Counted from the stretch's first letter, positions 44,351-53,375 are shown. The stretch is 64,000 nt of DNA from Haloechinothrix aidingensis (GCF_013450155.1 NZ_JACCKD010000002.1:796531-860530), one strand, 5' to 3'. Numbers and translations are program-made. Notes: a model not told the origin generated them from the letters alone.

Positions 44351-45007
44351 TCAGCCATGATCGGCCTCCGATAGCGGCCCGATGAGGAACACGTCGACGC
44401 CTACGTCGAGTCCCCAGACGACACCTCCATCAAGGTGTGTCACAGCAGTCGAGACGCCGAACGACTGGTCGAGCCCCTTTGGCCAGCGCTCCTTCGCCAT
44501 GGAGCGAACCTCATCCGATCCATACAGGGACGCGGCCTTGGTGATCCCCGGTGTGTACTTGACGACGTGGCGCATGAGCTCGGGACGGATCTCCCCGCGC
44601 ACATCGGTAACAATCGAGAGTAGGAATCGATCTGACGTAGCCAGTGCTGCCAGTGCTTGCATCTTCACTGCGTCCGCACGGAGGTATCCGAGATACTTCT
44701 GGCGTCCCGCTTCCCTCAGCACATCAAAGCTGTAGAGCGCCTTGGCCTCCACCTGCGCGACAACGTTCGAGCCCGCCAAAATCGCAAGATCCGCCCTACG
44801 CCACTCGCGCGTAACAATGAATGCCTCGCCGAGGTCCTGAGCGAGGCACCATGCCAACCGATCCCGGATGGGCAGCTCGGCTTTGCTGGTCACTGCTAGG
44901 AATGCCAGCTCGCCAGGCTCGAAGGCATCGGTGAGTCCCGCCACCGCGACTCCCAACGCCCGCCGTACCGCCGTGGCCGGCTCGTGCTGACTCTCCACCG
45001 CCTTCAC
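44351..45007 (-). CDS. Small restriction-endonuclease-fold protein
   Basis: 218 aa. An N-terminal helix (IRDRLAWCLAQDLG) leads to a strand with RRADLAILAGSNVVAQVEAK: Asp73, Glu88 and Lys90 form a PD-(D/E)xK-like core. Size is close to that of minimal restriction-fold enzymes. The GTG start overlaps the stop of the HEPN-like gene (GTGA), so they are coupled. It could be a nuclease or a catalytically weak DNA-binding partner. Confidence 0.6.
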   Translation of the reverse strand: MKAVESQHEPATAVRRALGVAVAGLTDAFEPGELAFLAVTSKAELPIRDRLAWCLAQDLGEAFIVTREWRRADLAILAGSNVVAQVEAKALYSFDVLREAGRQKYLGYLRADAVKMQALAALATSDRFLLSIVTDVRGEIRPELMRHVVKYTPGITKAASLYGSDEVRSMAKERWPKGLDQSFGVSTAVTHLDGGVVWGLDVGVDVFLIGPLSEADHG

Positions 45008-45840
45008 GCTGACACGCCTCGCCCAGTCGTTAGTTTCTCTAGATCGACGAGAGCGGCTCGAAGTACCTGCTGAGCGATGCGCGCTGTCTCCAGACGAGGC
45101 TCGAAGGATTCGCGGAGCTGTTGACGCGGGTGAATGTAGTTGCGGAAGCCTCGAACATGGTCGGCATGACGCGCGACGTCCTCACCCAGGACACCGAGGT
45201 CCCGTGCCACGGCAATCAACTCGCCCAGCTTCCAGTCTTGGACTGGTTTGGGCACTCCGCGAGCACGCGGGGCCGCTGACGAGCCTGTGAAAGTCGCGGC
45301 GTGCGCCATGGCAAGCTCCATGAGGAGACCTTCGAGCGTTGAACCCACAAGGAAAATGACCGCGAGCGGAGCATTGGCCTGCAGGCAGCGCTCGATCTCG
45401 GTCAGTCGCGCCTCGACGACTTGCTGCGAGGTCAACTCTCGCGGCAATGCAGTCAGGTCGACATGACTGAAGTCCTTGGCGAGGAACTCGGTACTGGCCG
45501 GGTCTGCGGTGTCGACAAGCGCTGCGAACTGTGCTTTGAGCTCGTCGTGCAATGTCACTTCGGACGACTTCGGCTCCTCGTCCGCAATCAACTTGCCAAC
45601 GCGCCAGTGCTCCAACAGTTCGAGGTTGAGCTTGGCAACGAGCGGCATCGGCTCTTCGTGCCAGATAGTGCGAAGCAGGACTGCCTTCGAAGCGGGCGGG
45701 TACTTCTCGTATGGATCGATCCCGATCGCGGTCTTCACGAAGTCAGCAAAGCGGGGGTTACTGAAGTCGAGCACGTAGCCGCCGCTCATGTCGAAGATCA
45801 ACTCGAGCTTGCGCTTGGTGGTGTTATCCAGGTCAGCCAC
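45004..45840 (-). CDS. HEPN-like protein (RNYIHP motif), first gene of the cassette
   Basis: 278 aa. The N-terminal 60 residues (KLELIFDMSGGYVLDFSNPRF) resemble the small helical DNA/effector-associated domain seen in front of some abortive-infection proteins. The C-terminal half (about 150-265) is helical, with VGSTLEGLLMELA and RNYIHP at 233-238, matching the Rx4-6H motif of HEPN RNases. HEPN proteins are frequent toxins or abortive-infection RNases. Starts at GTG. It heads the four-gene unit ending at 41280; the promoter must lie between 45841 and about 45960. Confidence 0.65.
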   Translation of the reverse strand: MADLDNTTKRKLELIFDMSGGYVLDFSNPRFADFVKTAIGIDPYEKYPPASKAVLLRTIWHEEPMPLVAKLNLELLEHWRVGKLIADEEPKSSEVTLHDELKAQFAALVDTADPASTEFLAKDFSHVDLTALPRELTSQQVVEARLTEIERCLQANAPLAVIFLVGSTLEGLLMELAMAHAATFTGSSAAPRARGVPKPVQDWKLGELIAVARDLGVLGEDVARHADHVRGFRNYIHPRQQLRESFEPRLETARIAQQVLRAALVDLEKLTTGRGVSA

Positions 45841-45950
45841 GTCAGCCTACCTCGTGACCAGCACATGCTCGCCAACTCGTGGCGAGGTGCGTGCGTGACC
45901 TGTCCATCCTTCGGCGACCATCCCTTGCGTGGCGCTGCGTGACTGCTATG

Positions 45951-46421
45951 TCACGAACGGTGATACTCAATCTGAATGCCCCAACGATACCGCCGAGCAC
46001 GGACAGAGCATGTCGCCGACGCGCGGCCCACGGCGGCGTGACGACTACCGGCGAGTAGGTCGCGGCACGATCCCTCGCTGGCGCGGTGTTCCTCCAGGTG
46101 CCGGTCACGACAAGCGATCCGCTCCAGCCGAACCTCAAGGGGTGCGTCGACGTAGACCGTCAGATTGGGCGGGTGCCGGAGCTGGATCATCAGGCTGCGC
46201 AGCCAGATGAGCGCCTCCTTGTAGGTCGACACCGTGCCCTGGCGCATGAGCAGTGGCGCCAGCGCGTAGAGGATCGTGTCGACGTGACGGTCTTTGAGCA
46301 CCACCAGGCCGCGGGCAAGGGCTGGCCCGATAACGCACTCGTCCAGGTAGTACAGGCCCTCCCCCACATCAAGATCACATACAGGCGTGTCGACCGTTAC
46401 CAACGTCCCGGGACAACACAC
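45951..46421 (-). pseudogene. Thymidylate-kinase-like fragment lacking the P-loop
   Basis: The frame contains the middle of a dTMP-kinase-like fold: ARGLVVLKDRHVDTILYALA (DRY/DRH region), then a Pro-Asn-Leu-Thr strand, VYVDAPLEVRLERIACRDR. The expected N-terminal GxxGxGKST loop is absent, and upstream bases contain no alternative. The C-terminal 50 residues do not look like the family. A decayed fragment is likely. Confidence 0.55.
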
Positions 46422-46492
46422 CTAGTCAGCAGGGCCGAGGAATCCTAATCGTCATCGGCCGCGGCCCGTGACTTTGCCAAAGCGGGAACGGT

Positions 46493-47452
46493 TCACACTC
46501 CACTGCGCGCGTCACGGCATGGCGCGGTGACCGGCCGCTGTTCGCTGAGCGTGCGCTGTTCGGGCGGTCCCGGCTTGGTTTTGAGGTCGCCCCATTTCAC
46601 GAGGACGATACCGGCCAGGATGACGACCCCGCCGGCTAGCTGAAGCGGGGTGAGGGCTTCAGCTAGCAGAATCCACGCTGCAATTGCGGAGAAGGGCACC
46701 TCGGTGAGGTTCACGAACGAGCCGACGGTGGCTCCGAGGTGACGCAGGCCGAGGATCCCGAACAGGTATGCGCCGACGGTGAAGAGGACGAGCAGGAGGG
46801 CGGGCACGAACCAGGGCACTCGCAAACCGGCAAAGTCGAGATCGGCGACGACGAATCGCGCAGGCATGATCCGGGTGAGGTTGGCGATCAGGGCGGCGAA
46901 GGCTCCGATCCCCATGCCGAGCCCGGTGAAGGCGATCGACGGGAGTCTGATGGTCTGGTTGGAGGAGACCAGGAAGTAGGAAGCGAAACACGCTGCGGCA
47001 GCGAGGGCCATGAGGATGCCGACCCAGTTCAGGGATGCGTTCCGCAAGTCGAGCACGAGCACGACACCAAGCAACGAGACGACCACGCCGATGCCGGTCA
47101 TGGTGCTCGGGCGCTGCCGGGTCCTGGCCCAGAGCCAGAACACGATGATCAACGGGGCACCCATCATTTCCAGCAGGATCGCCACGGCAACGCTGAGGTG
47201 TTCGAGGGCGAGGAAGAAGAACGCCTGCACCCCGGCCATCGATACGACGCCGTACGTGACGATCTTCCTCCAGTGGTGGCGCACCTCGCCCCAGCGGCCG
47301 CGCAGGGCGATCAGGGTCGGGACCAGCAGTAGCACCGAGGCACCGGCCAGCCGGATCAGCACCACCGACCCAGGCGTCCAGCCGATGCTGTAGAGGGCTT
47401 TGGCGACCGGACCCGCGACGGCGAAGAAGAACGTAGACAGCAGCATGAACAC
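46493..47452 (-). CDS. EamA/DMT-superfamily transporter
   Basis: 319 aa with ten hydrophobic helices in the two EamA repeats; the first repeat ends near VVLVLDLRN and the second near GGVVILAGIVLVKWGD. Such proteins export amino acids, nucleosides or drugs. The start shown is a GTG; an earlier in-frame start is not evident. It diverges from the Rrf2-type regulator gene with a 101-bp gap, so that regulator may control both. Confidence 0.8.
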   Translation of the reverse strand: MFMLLSTFFFAVAGPVAKALYSIGWTPGSVVLIRLAGASVLLLVPTLIALRGRWGEVRHHWRKIVTYGVVSMAGVQAFFFLALEHLSVAVAILLEMMGAPLIIVFWLWARTRQRPSTMTGIGVVVSLLGVVLVLDLRNASLNWVGILMALAAAACFASYFLVSSNQTIRLPSIAFTGLGMGIGAFAALIANLTRIMPARFVVADLDFAGLRVPWFVPALLLVLFTVGAYLFGILGLRHLGATVGSFVNLTEVPFSAIAAWILLAEALTPLQLAGGVVILAGIVLVKWGDLKTKPGPPEQRTLSEQRPVTAPCRDARSGV

Positions 47453-47540
47453 GAAACCCTGGACCGCACCCGGCGCATGATCACCCCTCCCATCGCTTAC
47501 GTTCGAGCGTTGCTGACCACGCTAGCCCAATCGGGAGGTG

Positions 47541-47546
47541 TAGTAT
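47541..47546 (+). promoter_or_regulatory. -10 element TAGTAT, leaderless start of the Rrf2-type gene
   Basis: TAGTAT is 7 bp before the ATG at 47554. No ribosome site fits, so the transcript is probably leaderless. Confidence 0.5.
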
Positions 47547-47553
47547 CCCCATT

Positions 47554-48030
47554 ATGCGAATGAGTGAGGGTGTGGAGTGGGGCGTGCACTGCTGCCTCGT
47601 GCTCGCGTGGCTGGACGACCTGGCGCCCTTGCCGGTCGGACGGCTAGCCGAGGTCTTCGATCTACCTCCGGAGTATCTGAAGAAGCAGCTGCAGCCTCTC
47701 GCGAAGGCGGGCATCCTCCGCTCCGAGGCGGGCGCGCGCGGCGGCTACCGTCTCGGCAGCGATCCCGAAGCCATCAGCCTCATGGACGTCGTGACAGCCA
47801 TCGAGGGCGGCACAGACCCGTTCCAGTGCACCGAGATCCGCCAGCGCGGAGCCGGCCGAGCCGCAGCACCCGGAGAGTTCGCGCACCCCTGCGGCATCTC
47901 AAAGGCGATGCGCAAGGCCGAACTGGCGTGGCGGCGAGAGCTCGCGAGCCAAACGCTCGCCGACCTCATCGCGGACACCCCCGCTTCGGCCGAGCGCCGC
48001 ACCCGACGCTTCATCGAGCGCACCGCCTGA
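47554..48030 (+). CDS. Rrf2-family transcriptional regulator
   Basis: 158 aa. Winged HTH at the N-terminus (LPVGRLAEVFDLPPEYLKKQ), wing ARGGYRLGSDPEAISLMDVV, typical of Rrf2. Two cysteines remain (FQCTEIR and HPCGIS) where iron-sulphur or thiol-sensing members have two or three. It sits between a divergent EamA exporter and a co-directional MFS exporter (65 bp downstream), so it probably represses one or both. Confidence 0.85.
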   Translation: MRMSEGVEWGVHCCLVLAWLDDLAPLPVGRLAEVFDLPPEYLKKQLQPLAKAGILRSEAGARGGYRLGSDPEAISLMDVVTAIEGGTDPFQCTEIRQRGAGRAAAPGEFAHPCGISKAMRKAELAWRRELASQTLADLIADTPASAERRTRRFIERTA

Positions 48031-48095
48031 CCCACCCGCGCCACGAGACGACCTGTTCGGCTTGTCGGGCTCTTCTTGAAAGGAGAATCGGGACA

Positions 48096-49310
48096 TTGAA
48101 CATCTCGTTATCTGACCGAACATCAGCTGCCGCTCCGAGGCACTCCGGAGGTCGGGTCTCGCTCCTGGCACTGGGCACCTTCGCTGTCGGTACGGACGCG
48201 TTCGTCGTCGCCGGGTTCCTGCCTCGGATGGCCGACGAACTCGGAGTCTCTGAGGCGGCTGCGGGCTACTCGGTCACGGTCTTCGCGATCTGCTACGCGG
48301 TGTTCTCACCACTCCTCGCAACCGCCACCGCCACAGTTCCGCGGCGACGCCTGCTGGTCGCCGCCCTCGTCGTGCTCGGCCTCGCCAACGTGGGAACAGC
48401 GCTCGCCCCGACGTTCGCGATCCTCATGGCTACGCGCGTGCTGGCCGCGCTGGGCGCGGCCGCCTACACCCCGAACGCCGGAGCCGTCGCGTCGTCGCTG
48501 GTTTCCGTGGAACGACGCGGGCGCGCACTCGCGCTGGTGGTCAGCGGTCTCACCGTGGCGACAGCCATCGGCGTTCCGCTCGGAAACCTCGCCTCCCGCA
48601 TCATGGGATGGCGCACCGCCCTGGGCTTGGTCGCGCTGCTGTGCCTGCTCGTCGGGGTCGGACTGGCCGTGCTCTTGCCGAGGCTCGCCAGCGGAACCCG
48701 AACACCGCTGGCCACGCGTTTGGCCGTCCTGCGCAACCTGGACGTTCAGGCGATCCTGCCCGTGACCGTTCTGGGGATGGCTGCCGCCTACACCGCCTAC
48801 GCCTACGCGATCCCTGCCTTCGACGCCGTGGGCGTGTCGCCGGATGCGACCCAGTGGATGCTGTTCCTCTACGGCGTCGGCGCCGTCGCCGGCGCACAGT
48901 CGTCCGGCAAACTCACCGACCGGTTCGGCGGAACGCGAGTGCTGATCACAGGGTACACAGTCATGACGTGCACGCTTGCCGCGTTCGGATCGCTCAGCCT
49001 GGCAGGCATCGCGCTGCCGGGCCTGGTCGGCATCTTGGCGTTCACCTGGGGCGCGAGCAGCTGGTGCCAGACACCGCCCCAGCAGCATCGTCTCATCGCC
49101 GCCGCACCGGACGAAGCGCCGCTGGTGATCGCCCTGAACTCCTCCGGCATATACATCGGAATCGCCCTCGGCACCTTCATCGGTGGCCTCGCCGGATCAG
49201 GGAACGCGACCTGGATGTTCTACTCCGGAGCCGTGATCGCCGTCCTCGTGGCCATTTTCTTGATCTCAACCTCCCGAGCGACCGCCAACGACCGGAAGGG
49301 AATCCGATGA
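48096..49310 (+). CDS. MFS efflux transporter
   Basis: 404 aa, twelve hydrophobic helices. MFS marks include LLATATATVPRRRLL after helix 2, AAYTPNAGAVASSLV and TDRFGGTRVL between helices 8 and 9. Likely an arabinose-efflux/drug-export type. The start is a TTG at 48096 with AAGGAG upstream; the longer frame overlaps the Rrf2 gene and has no homology. It is in one unit with the Rrf2 regulator. Confidence 0.85.
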   Translation: MNISLSDRTSAAAPRHSGGRVSLLALGTFAVGTDAFVVAGFLPRMADELGVSEAAAGYSVTVFAICYAVFSPLLATATATVPRRRLLVAALVVLGLANVGTALAPTFAILMATRVLAALGAAAYTPNAGAVASSLVSVERRGRALALVVSGLTVATAIGVPLGNLASRIMGWRTALGLVALLCLLVGVGLAVLLPRLASGTRTPLATRLAVLRNLDVQAILPVTVLGMAAAYTAYAYAIPAFDAVGVSPDATQWMLFLYGVGAVAGAQSSGKLTDRFGGTRVLITGYTVMTCTLAAFGSLSLAGIALPGLVGILAFTWGASSWCQTPPQQHRLIAAAPDEAPLVIALNSSGIYIGIALGTFIGGLAGSGNATWMFYSGAVIAVLVAIFLISTSRATANDRKGIR

Positions 49311-49365
49311 ACGCCGCGCCACTCCAGAAACTCCGAGTTCGCCGGCCAACAGAGAAAGAACACCC

Positions 49366-49440
49366 GGTGACGTGATCGCCCTCGGCCCGAACGTCATGTG
49401 CGGGTCCGAGCCCGAGAAGCGCATCACGGTCGCCACGACC
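49366..49440 (+). pseudogene. Fossil fragment of an AraC-type cupin domain
   Basis: The frame reads GDVIALGPNVMCGSEPEKRI, close to GDVILLGANVLCGSEPEDHI in the AraC pseudogene 340 bp downstream. It has no start and soon hits a stop, so it is a duplicated scrap. Confidence 0.6.
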
Positions 49441-49496
49441 AGAGACACCATCCGTAACCAAACACTCAACTGCCTAGAGCCGGGTGGACAGGTGGC

Positions 49497-50188
49497 ATGG
49501 TCGAGGGTGGGGTAACAGAGACGGCTTCTAGAGCAACCGATTCTGTCCCTGAAGCTGCGCAATCTTTTGCTCCGCTCTTGGCTCGTACGCGGACGGTGCA
49601 TCGTCCGGTGGGGCCAGTGGCGTATGACTGCGTGAAGGTGATCGTCGTCCGTGACGGTTCTGCTTTCTTGTTCAGCGAGTTCGGGCAGCAACCGGTCAAA
49701 CCGGGCGATGTGATCCTGCTCGGTGCGAACGTGCTGTGTGGCTCGGAGCCCGAGGACCACATCACTGTGAGCACGATGTATCTCGATACGGATTACGTGC
49801 TCGATCAGGTGCGGTGGCAGTACGCGGGGTTCCTCGAAGACCGGCTCGACGCGCAAGGTTCGCGGACACGATCTACTCCGAGCCCGCGCAGATCCTCCGG
49901 CTTGGCGAGGACCAGGCGGGCATGTTGATGCCGTGGCTGGATGAGTTGGTCACGCTGAGTGTCGCCGGGGACTTCGTGCGTGACTACCTGCGGATGCAGG
50001 CGCTGTGGTTCCAGATCGCCTACGTCATCGCCCCACACATCAAGGTCTCGCCGGTGCACATCTCGCCGTCGCAGCGCGCGCATATCCGGCCCACGCTCCC
50101 CAGGGATCGCCGCTTCGTGCCCCTGCGGGTCCAGGCGCGTCGTGCTGCGGGTCTGCTCCGCGAGAACCCGGCCAAACGATGGAGCTGA
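49497..50188 (+). pseudogene. AraC-family regulator, frameshifted and cut off before its HTH
   Basis: The first part (49497 to about 49855) is an AraC-type cupin sensor (AFLFSEFGQQPVKPGDVILL). A shift near 49855 moves the continuation (RFADTIYSEPAQILRLGEDQ) into another frame. The protein ends at LLRENPAKRWS, just where the HTH region should begin, a few bases before the IS481 element. Both defects make it non-functional. Confidence 0.75.
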
Positions 50189-50191
50189 GGG

Positions 50192-51543
50192 TGTCTAGTC
50201 TCAGGACATCCCGGACGCGTGTCTCACGACATGCCGGACGGATGTCTCAGGGCACTGCGGAGTGGTGCTGGATGCTCGGGCATGTCGAAGGCACGCCTGG
50301 TCATCACTGCCGTTGTTGTGGAGAAGCGGACGGTCGCCGACGTGGTGGCCGACTACGGCCTCTCCCGCTCGTGGGTCTATGAACTCCTCGCCCGCTACCG
50401 CGCCGAGGGCGAAGCCGCCTTCGAGCCGCGCTCGCGCCGTCCCCGCACTACGCCGACAGCGACCACGGCCGCAACGATCGAGACGGTGCTGCGACTGCGC
50501 AAGGAGCTGACCGACGCCGGCCACGATGCCGGCGCCGACACCATCGGCTGGTATCTGCACCACCACCACAACACCCGGCTGTCCAGGGCCACCATCCACC
50601 GCATCCTCGCCCGGCACGGCGCCATCACCCCCACACCAGCCAAGCGACCGAACTCCTCGACCATCCGATTCGAAGCCACCATGCCCAACGAGACGTGGCA
50701 ATCGGACCTCACCCACCACCGGCTCGCCGACAACGAGGACACCCCCGGCACCGACTGCGAGATCATCACCTGGCTCGACGACCACTCCCGCTACGCCCTA
50801 CACGTCACCGCGCACCCGCGCATCACCGGCCAGACCGTGCTCGACACCTTCACCGCTACCACCCATCACCACGGCGACCCGGCCTCCGTGCTCACCGACA
50901 ACGGCATGGTCTACACCACCCGCTTCTCCGGCGGCCGCGGCGGCCGCAACGCCCTGGAATCCGAACTCCAACGGCGCGACATCGCCCAGAAGAACTCCCG
51001 CCCCAACCACCCCACCACCTGCGGCAAGGTCGAACGCTTCCAACAAACCCTCAAACGCTGGCTCGCCGCCCAACCCGACCAGCCCACCACCCTGGCCGAG
51101 CTACAGGCCCTGATCGACCAGTTCGTCACCACCTACAACCAGCACCGGCCACACCGGTCCCTGCCGAACCGAGCCACCCCCGCCACCGCCTACCACGCCA
51201 GGCCCAAAACCGGCCCCACCACCGACCGCAGCACCGACACCCACTACCGCGTACTCAGCGACATCGTCGATCACGACGGCAAGCTCAGCCTGCGCCTCAA
51301 CGGCCGCACCCGCCACATCGGCATCGGCGCCGAACACGCCCGAACCCCCGTACTCACACTCGTCGACCACACCCACGTCCGCGTCATCCACGCCGCCACC
51401 GGCACACTCGTCCGCGAACTCACCATCGACCCCAGCCGCAACTACCAGCCACTCGGCCGCCCACCCGGACCACCCCGCACAAACAAACGGCCGAACCCCC
51501 ATCAATAAGGGTTCGGCCGTCCGCGATGTCCTGAGACATCACA
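50192..51543 (+). mobile_element. IS481-family insertion sequence
   Basis: About 1.35 kb. The ends share TCTCAGGACATC and flanking bases in inverted orientation (left from 50192, right up to 51543). One intact transposase lies inside. If the 12-bp flanking repeat is the target duplication, the right end would be at 51546. Confidence 0.8.
50282..51508 (+). CDS. IS481-family transposase
   Basis: 408 aa. N-terminal HTH (RTVADVVADYGLSRSWVYEL), then the rve/DDE catalytic domain: WQSDLTHH (first Asp), DDHSRYALH, TDNGMVY (second Asp) and KVERFQQTLKRWL (Glu). All acidic residues are present, so it looks active. The ATG at 50282 was chosen as it starts the HTH region. Confidence 0.9.
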   Translation: MSKARLVITAVVVEKRTVADVVADYGLSRSWVYELLARYRAEGEAAFEPRSRRPRTTPTATTAATIETVLRLRKELTDAGHDAGADTIGWYLHHHHNTRLSRATIHRILARHGAITPTPAKRPNSSTIRFEATMPNETWQSDLTHHRLADNEDTPGTDCEIITWLDDHSRYALHVTAHPRITGQTVLDTFTATTHHHGDPASVLTDNGMVYTTRFSGGRGGRNALESELQRRDIAQKNSRPNHPTTCGKVERFQQTLKRWLAAQPDQPTTLAELQALIDQFVTTYNQHRPHRSLPNRATPATAYHARPKTGPTTDRSTDTHYRVLSDIVDHDGKLSLRLNGRTRHIGIGAEHARTPVLTLVDHTHVRVIHAATGTLVRELTIDPSRNYQPLGRPPGPPRTNKRPNPHQ

Positions 51544-51546
51544 TTG

Positions 51547-51619
51547 TGGAGCTGAGGGGAATCGAACCCCTGACCTTCTCGATGCGAACGAGACGCGCTA
51601 CCAACTGCGCTACAGCCCC
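51547..51619 (-). tRNA. tRNA-Ala(CGC)
   Basis: A 73-nt cloverleaf on the minus strand with anticodon CGC in the loop TTCGCAT, the T-arm GGGTTCGATTCCC, and acceptor GGGGCTG/CAGCTCC including the G3-U70 pair that identifies tRNA-Ala. CCA is not encoded. An IS element lies directly at its 3' end. Confidence 0.95.
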
Positions 51620-51674
51620 TTGGCAACGTCAGAAAGCATAGCAAGCCGCCGGGCCGGCTGATCGACCCGGGGGT

Positions 51675-52538
51675 CTACTCCCCGACGGCCTTACGGTACG
51701 CCGGGTAGTCGGGCTCGTCGAGCTCGTGGAAGGCGGGATCCTCGTCGTCGATGTCCAGTACCTCGGCCTGCCTGCGCGCGGGACGGGAGTGCCTGCGCAC
51801 CTCGCCGACCGCGCTCGGCCGCTCGTCGTACTCGGGGGCCGGGGGCTCGTCATCAGCGACGTCGTGGTCGTCGAAGGCCAGCTCCCGGTTGCGCTCGTGC
51901 CTGCGGGAGCCGCCGAGCCGCGCCATCCTGCGCTGCCGGATCTCGTTCTCGATCCGGACCTGCCTGCGCAGGTACCCCAGGTAGCCGGCAAGGCCTGCGA
52001 CGGCCAGCGCGTTGACCCACCACAGGCCCGCGTGCACGAAGCCGGCGAGCAGCGCCGTGAGCAGCACCGTACCCAGCAGCGCGAGCACCACGCGCTGGCG
52101 GAACGCGTACTTGGCACGCGCGGCCATCTCGGCGGCCTCCGGGTCGAACCCACCTCGGCCCCTGCGGTACCGGCTGCCGGTGTCGGCGTCCCGCTCGTCC
52201 CGTTCGTCCCGCTCGGGCGCCCCGGCGTCACCGTCGCGCTCCATGCGGGACCGCTGCCTGGCGGCTCCGTCCGGGGCCGCGGCCTCGCGCGGCTCGGCGT
52301 CGCCCGGCGCGTCCGTGTACTCCTGGCCGTGGTCCTCGCTACGACCTGCTCGCTCCGCGGATTCGGACATCATGCTCTCCTCCCGCATGTCGGTGCGCAC
52401 GCTCCCGCTCCGCACCACTCGGGCCGCCAGGGCGTCCTCGCCGGTCCGCGAGATCTCCTGGCGCTTCCGCGCGACCATAGGAACGAGAACGACGAGCCAC
52501 GCCGCGGCTAGCGCGACGATCATCAACGAGCTCGGCAT
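51675..52538 (-). CDS. sepX: SepX/GlpR divisome-associated membrane protein
   Basis: 287 aa. An N-terminal helix (SSLMIVALAAAWLVVLVPMV) with ARKRQEISRTGEDALAARVV right after it, a charged linker, two central helices (VLALLGTVLLTALLAGFV and WWVNALAVAGLAGYLGYL), and a charged tail. This layout and its place next to the moeA-like glp gene match SepX of Streptomyces and GlpR of Corynebacterium, which bind the gephyrin-like Glp and help organise cell division. Start at 52538 has GGGAGG upstream. Confidence 0.85.
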   Translation of the reverse strand: MPSSLMIVALAAAWLVVLVPMVARKRQEISRTGEDALAARVVRSGSVRTDMREESMMSESAERAGRSEDHGQEYTDAPGDAEPREAAAPDGAARQRSRMERDGDAGAPERDERDERDADTGSRYRRGRGGFDPEAAEMAARAKYAFRQRVVLALLGTVLLTALLAGFVHAGLWWVNALAVAGLAGYLGYLRRQVRIENEIRQRRMARLGGSRRHERNRELAFDDHDVADDEPPAPEYDERPSAVGEVRRHSRPARRQAEVLDIDDEDPAFHELDEPDYPAYRKAVGE

Positions 52539-52697
52539 CTCCCGTAGCCTCCCCGACTGCAGCACTGTGATCGTCCATTCACACTAGCCACAGCAGTCAC
52601 GTGCACCACGCAGGCGCGCCGATCGAACCCCGAATAGTGACACTCGATCGAGCGAGCGGACGTCGCGAAGCACGCGTCGCCGCCGGTACCGGATGTT

Positions 52698-53375
52698 TCA
52701 CACGCGCTCGACCAGGCCCGCGGCGACCATGCCTGCGACCACCCCGGTACCGACGTCCTCGGTGGTGATCGCGTAGCAGTAGTGGTCCCGCCACGCCCCG
52801 GCGACATGGAGGTAACGGAGGAGCAGCCCCTCCTGCCGGAAGCCCGCCTTGGTCAGCACCCGCAGGCTGGCCGCGTTCTCCGGCCGCACCGTGGCCTCCA
52901 GCCGGTGCAGCCCCGCCGACGCGAACGCGTGGTCGACGGCCAGACCGAGCGCCGCGGTGGCCACCCCGCCCGAGGCGTGCCCGGACGCCACCCAGTACCC
53001 CACCCACGCCGAACACAGCGCGGACCGGACCACGTTCCCGATGGTCAGCTGGCCGCCGAAGGCACCGTCGACGGTGATCGCGAACGGCAGGCACTGGCCG
53101 CGCCGCGCGAGCGAACGCAGGCTCCACCACTGTGCCCACCAGGACGTCAGCGTGTGACGCTGCTTCCAGCTCCCGGGAGTGGACGGCTCCCACTGTTCGA
53201 GGTAGTCGCGGTCGTCGAGCCGGATCCGCCGCCACGCCGGGCCGTCGCGCAGCCACAGCGGCCGCAGCGCCACGACGCCGGCACGCGTCCGCACCGGCCC
53301 CAGCCGCGCGGGCCAGCCGGGATGGCCGGGCTCGTCCGTGCCGGCCACCGATCCCCTGCCCGCGTCCGGATACAT
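52698..53375 (-). CDS. rimJ: GNAT-family N-acetyltransferase, RimJ-like
   Basis: 225 aa. A GNAT domain with VGYWVASGHASGGVATAALG (acetyl-CoA binding motif A) and RPENAASLRVLTKAGF (motif B), typical of ribosomal-protein acetyltransferases. Rv0995 has the same neighbours in M. tuberculosis. The gene begins 10 bp after the moeA-like stop, so it is in the galU-moeA-rimJ-sepX operon. The true substrate is unknown. Confidence 0.85.
   Translation of the reverse strand: MYPDAGRGSVAGTDEPGHPGWPARLGPVRTRAGVVALRPLWLRDGPAWRRIRLDDRDYLEQWEPSTPGSWKQRHTLTSWWAQWWSLRSLARRGQCLPFAITVDGAFGGQLTIGNVVRSALCSAWVGYWVASGHASGGVATAALGLAVDHAFASAGLHRLEATVRPENAASLRVLTKAGFRQEGLLLRYLHVAGAWRDHYCYAITTEDVGTGVVAGMVAAGLVERV

Larger units (their letters stand above)
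50180..51558. repeat. 12-bp direct repeat flanking the IS element, shared with the tRNA-Ala 3' end
   Basis: TGGAGCTGAGGG occurs at 50180-50191 and at 51547-51558. The right copy is the 3' end of tRNA-Ala. It may be a target-site duplication of the IS element or the remains of an att site. Confidence 0.7.

Noticed and set aside
49266-49856. Minus-strand frame over the AraC remnants
   Set aside because: No domain; the plus strand shows recognisable cupin sequence.
52620-52640. Sequence resembling a tRNA T-arm (GATCGAACCCCGAATAG), a possible second att site
   Set aside because: Only about ten bases match tRNA-Ala and the flanks do not; it lies on the core side of the tRNA.
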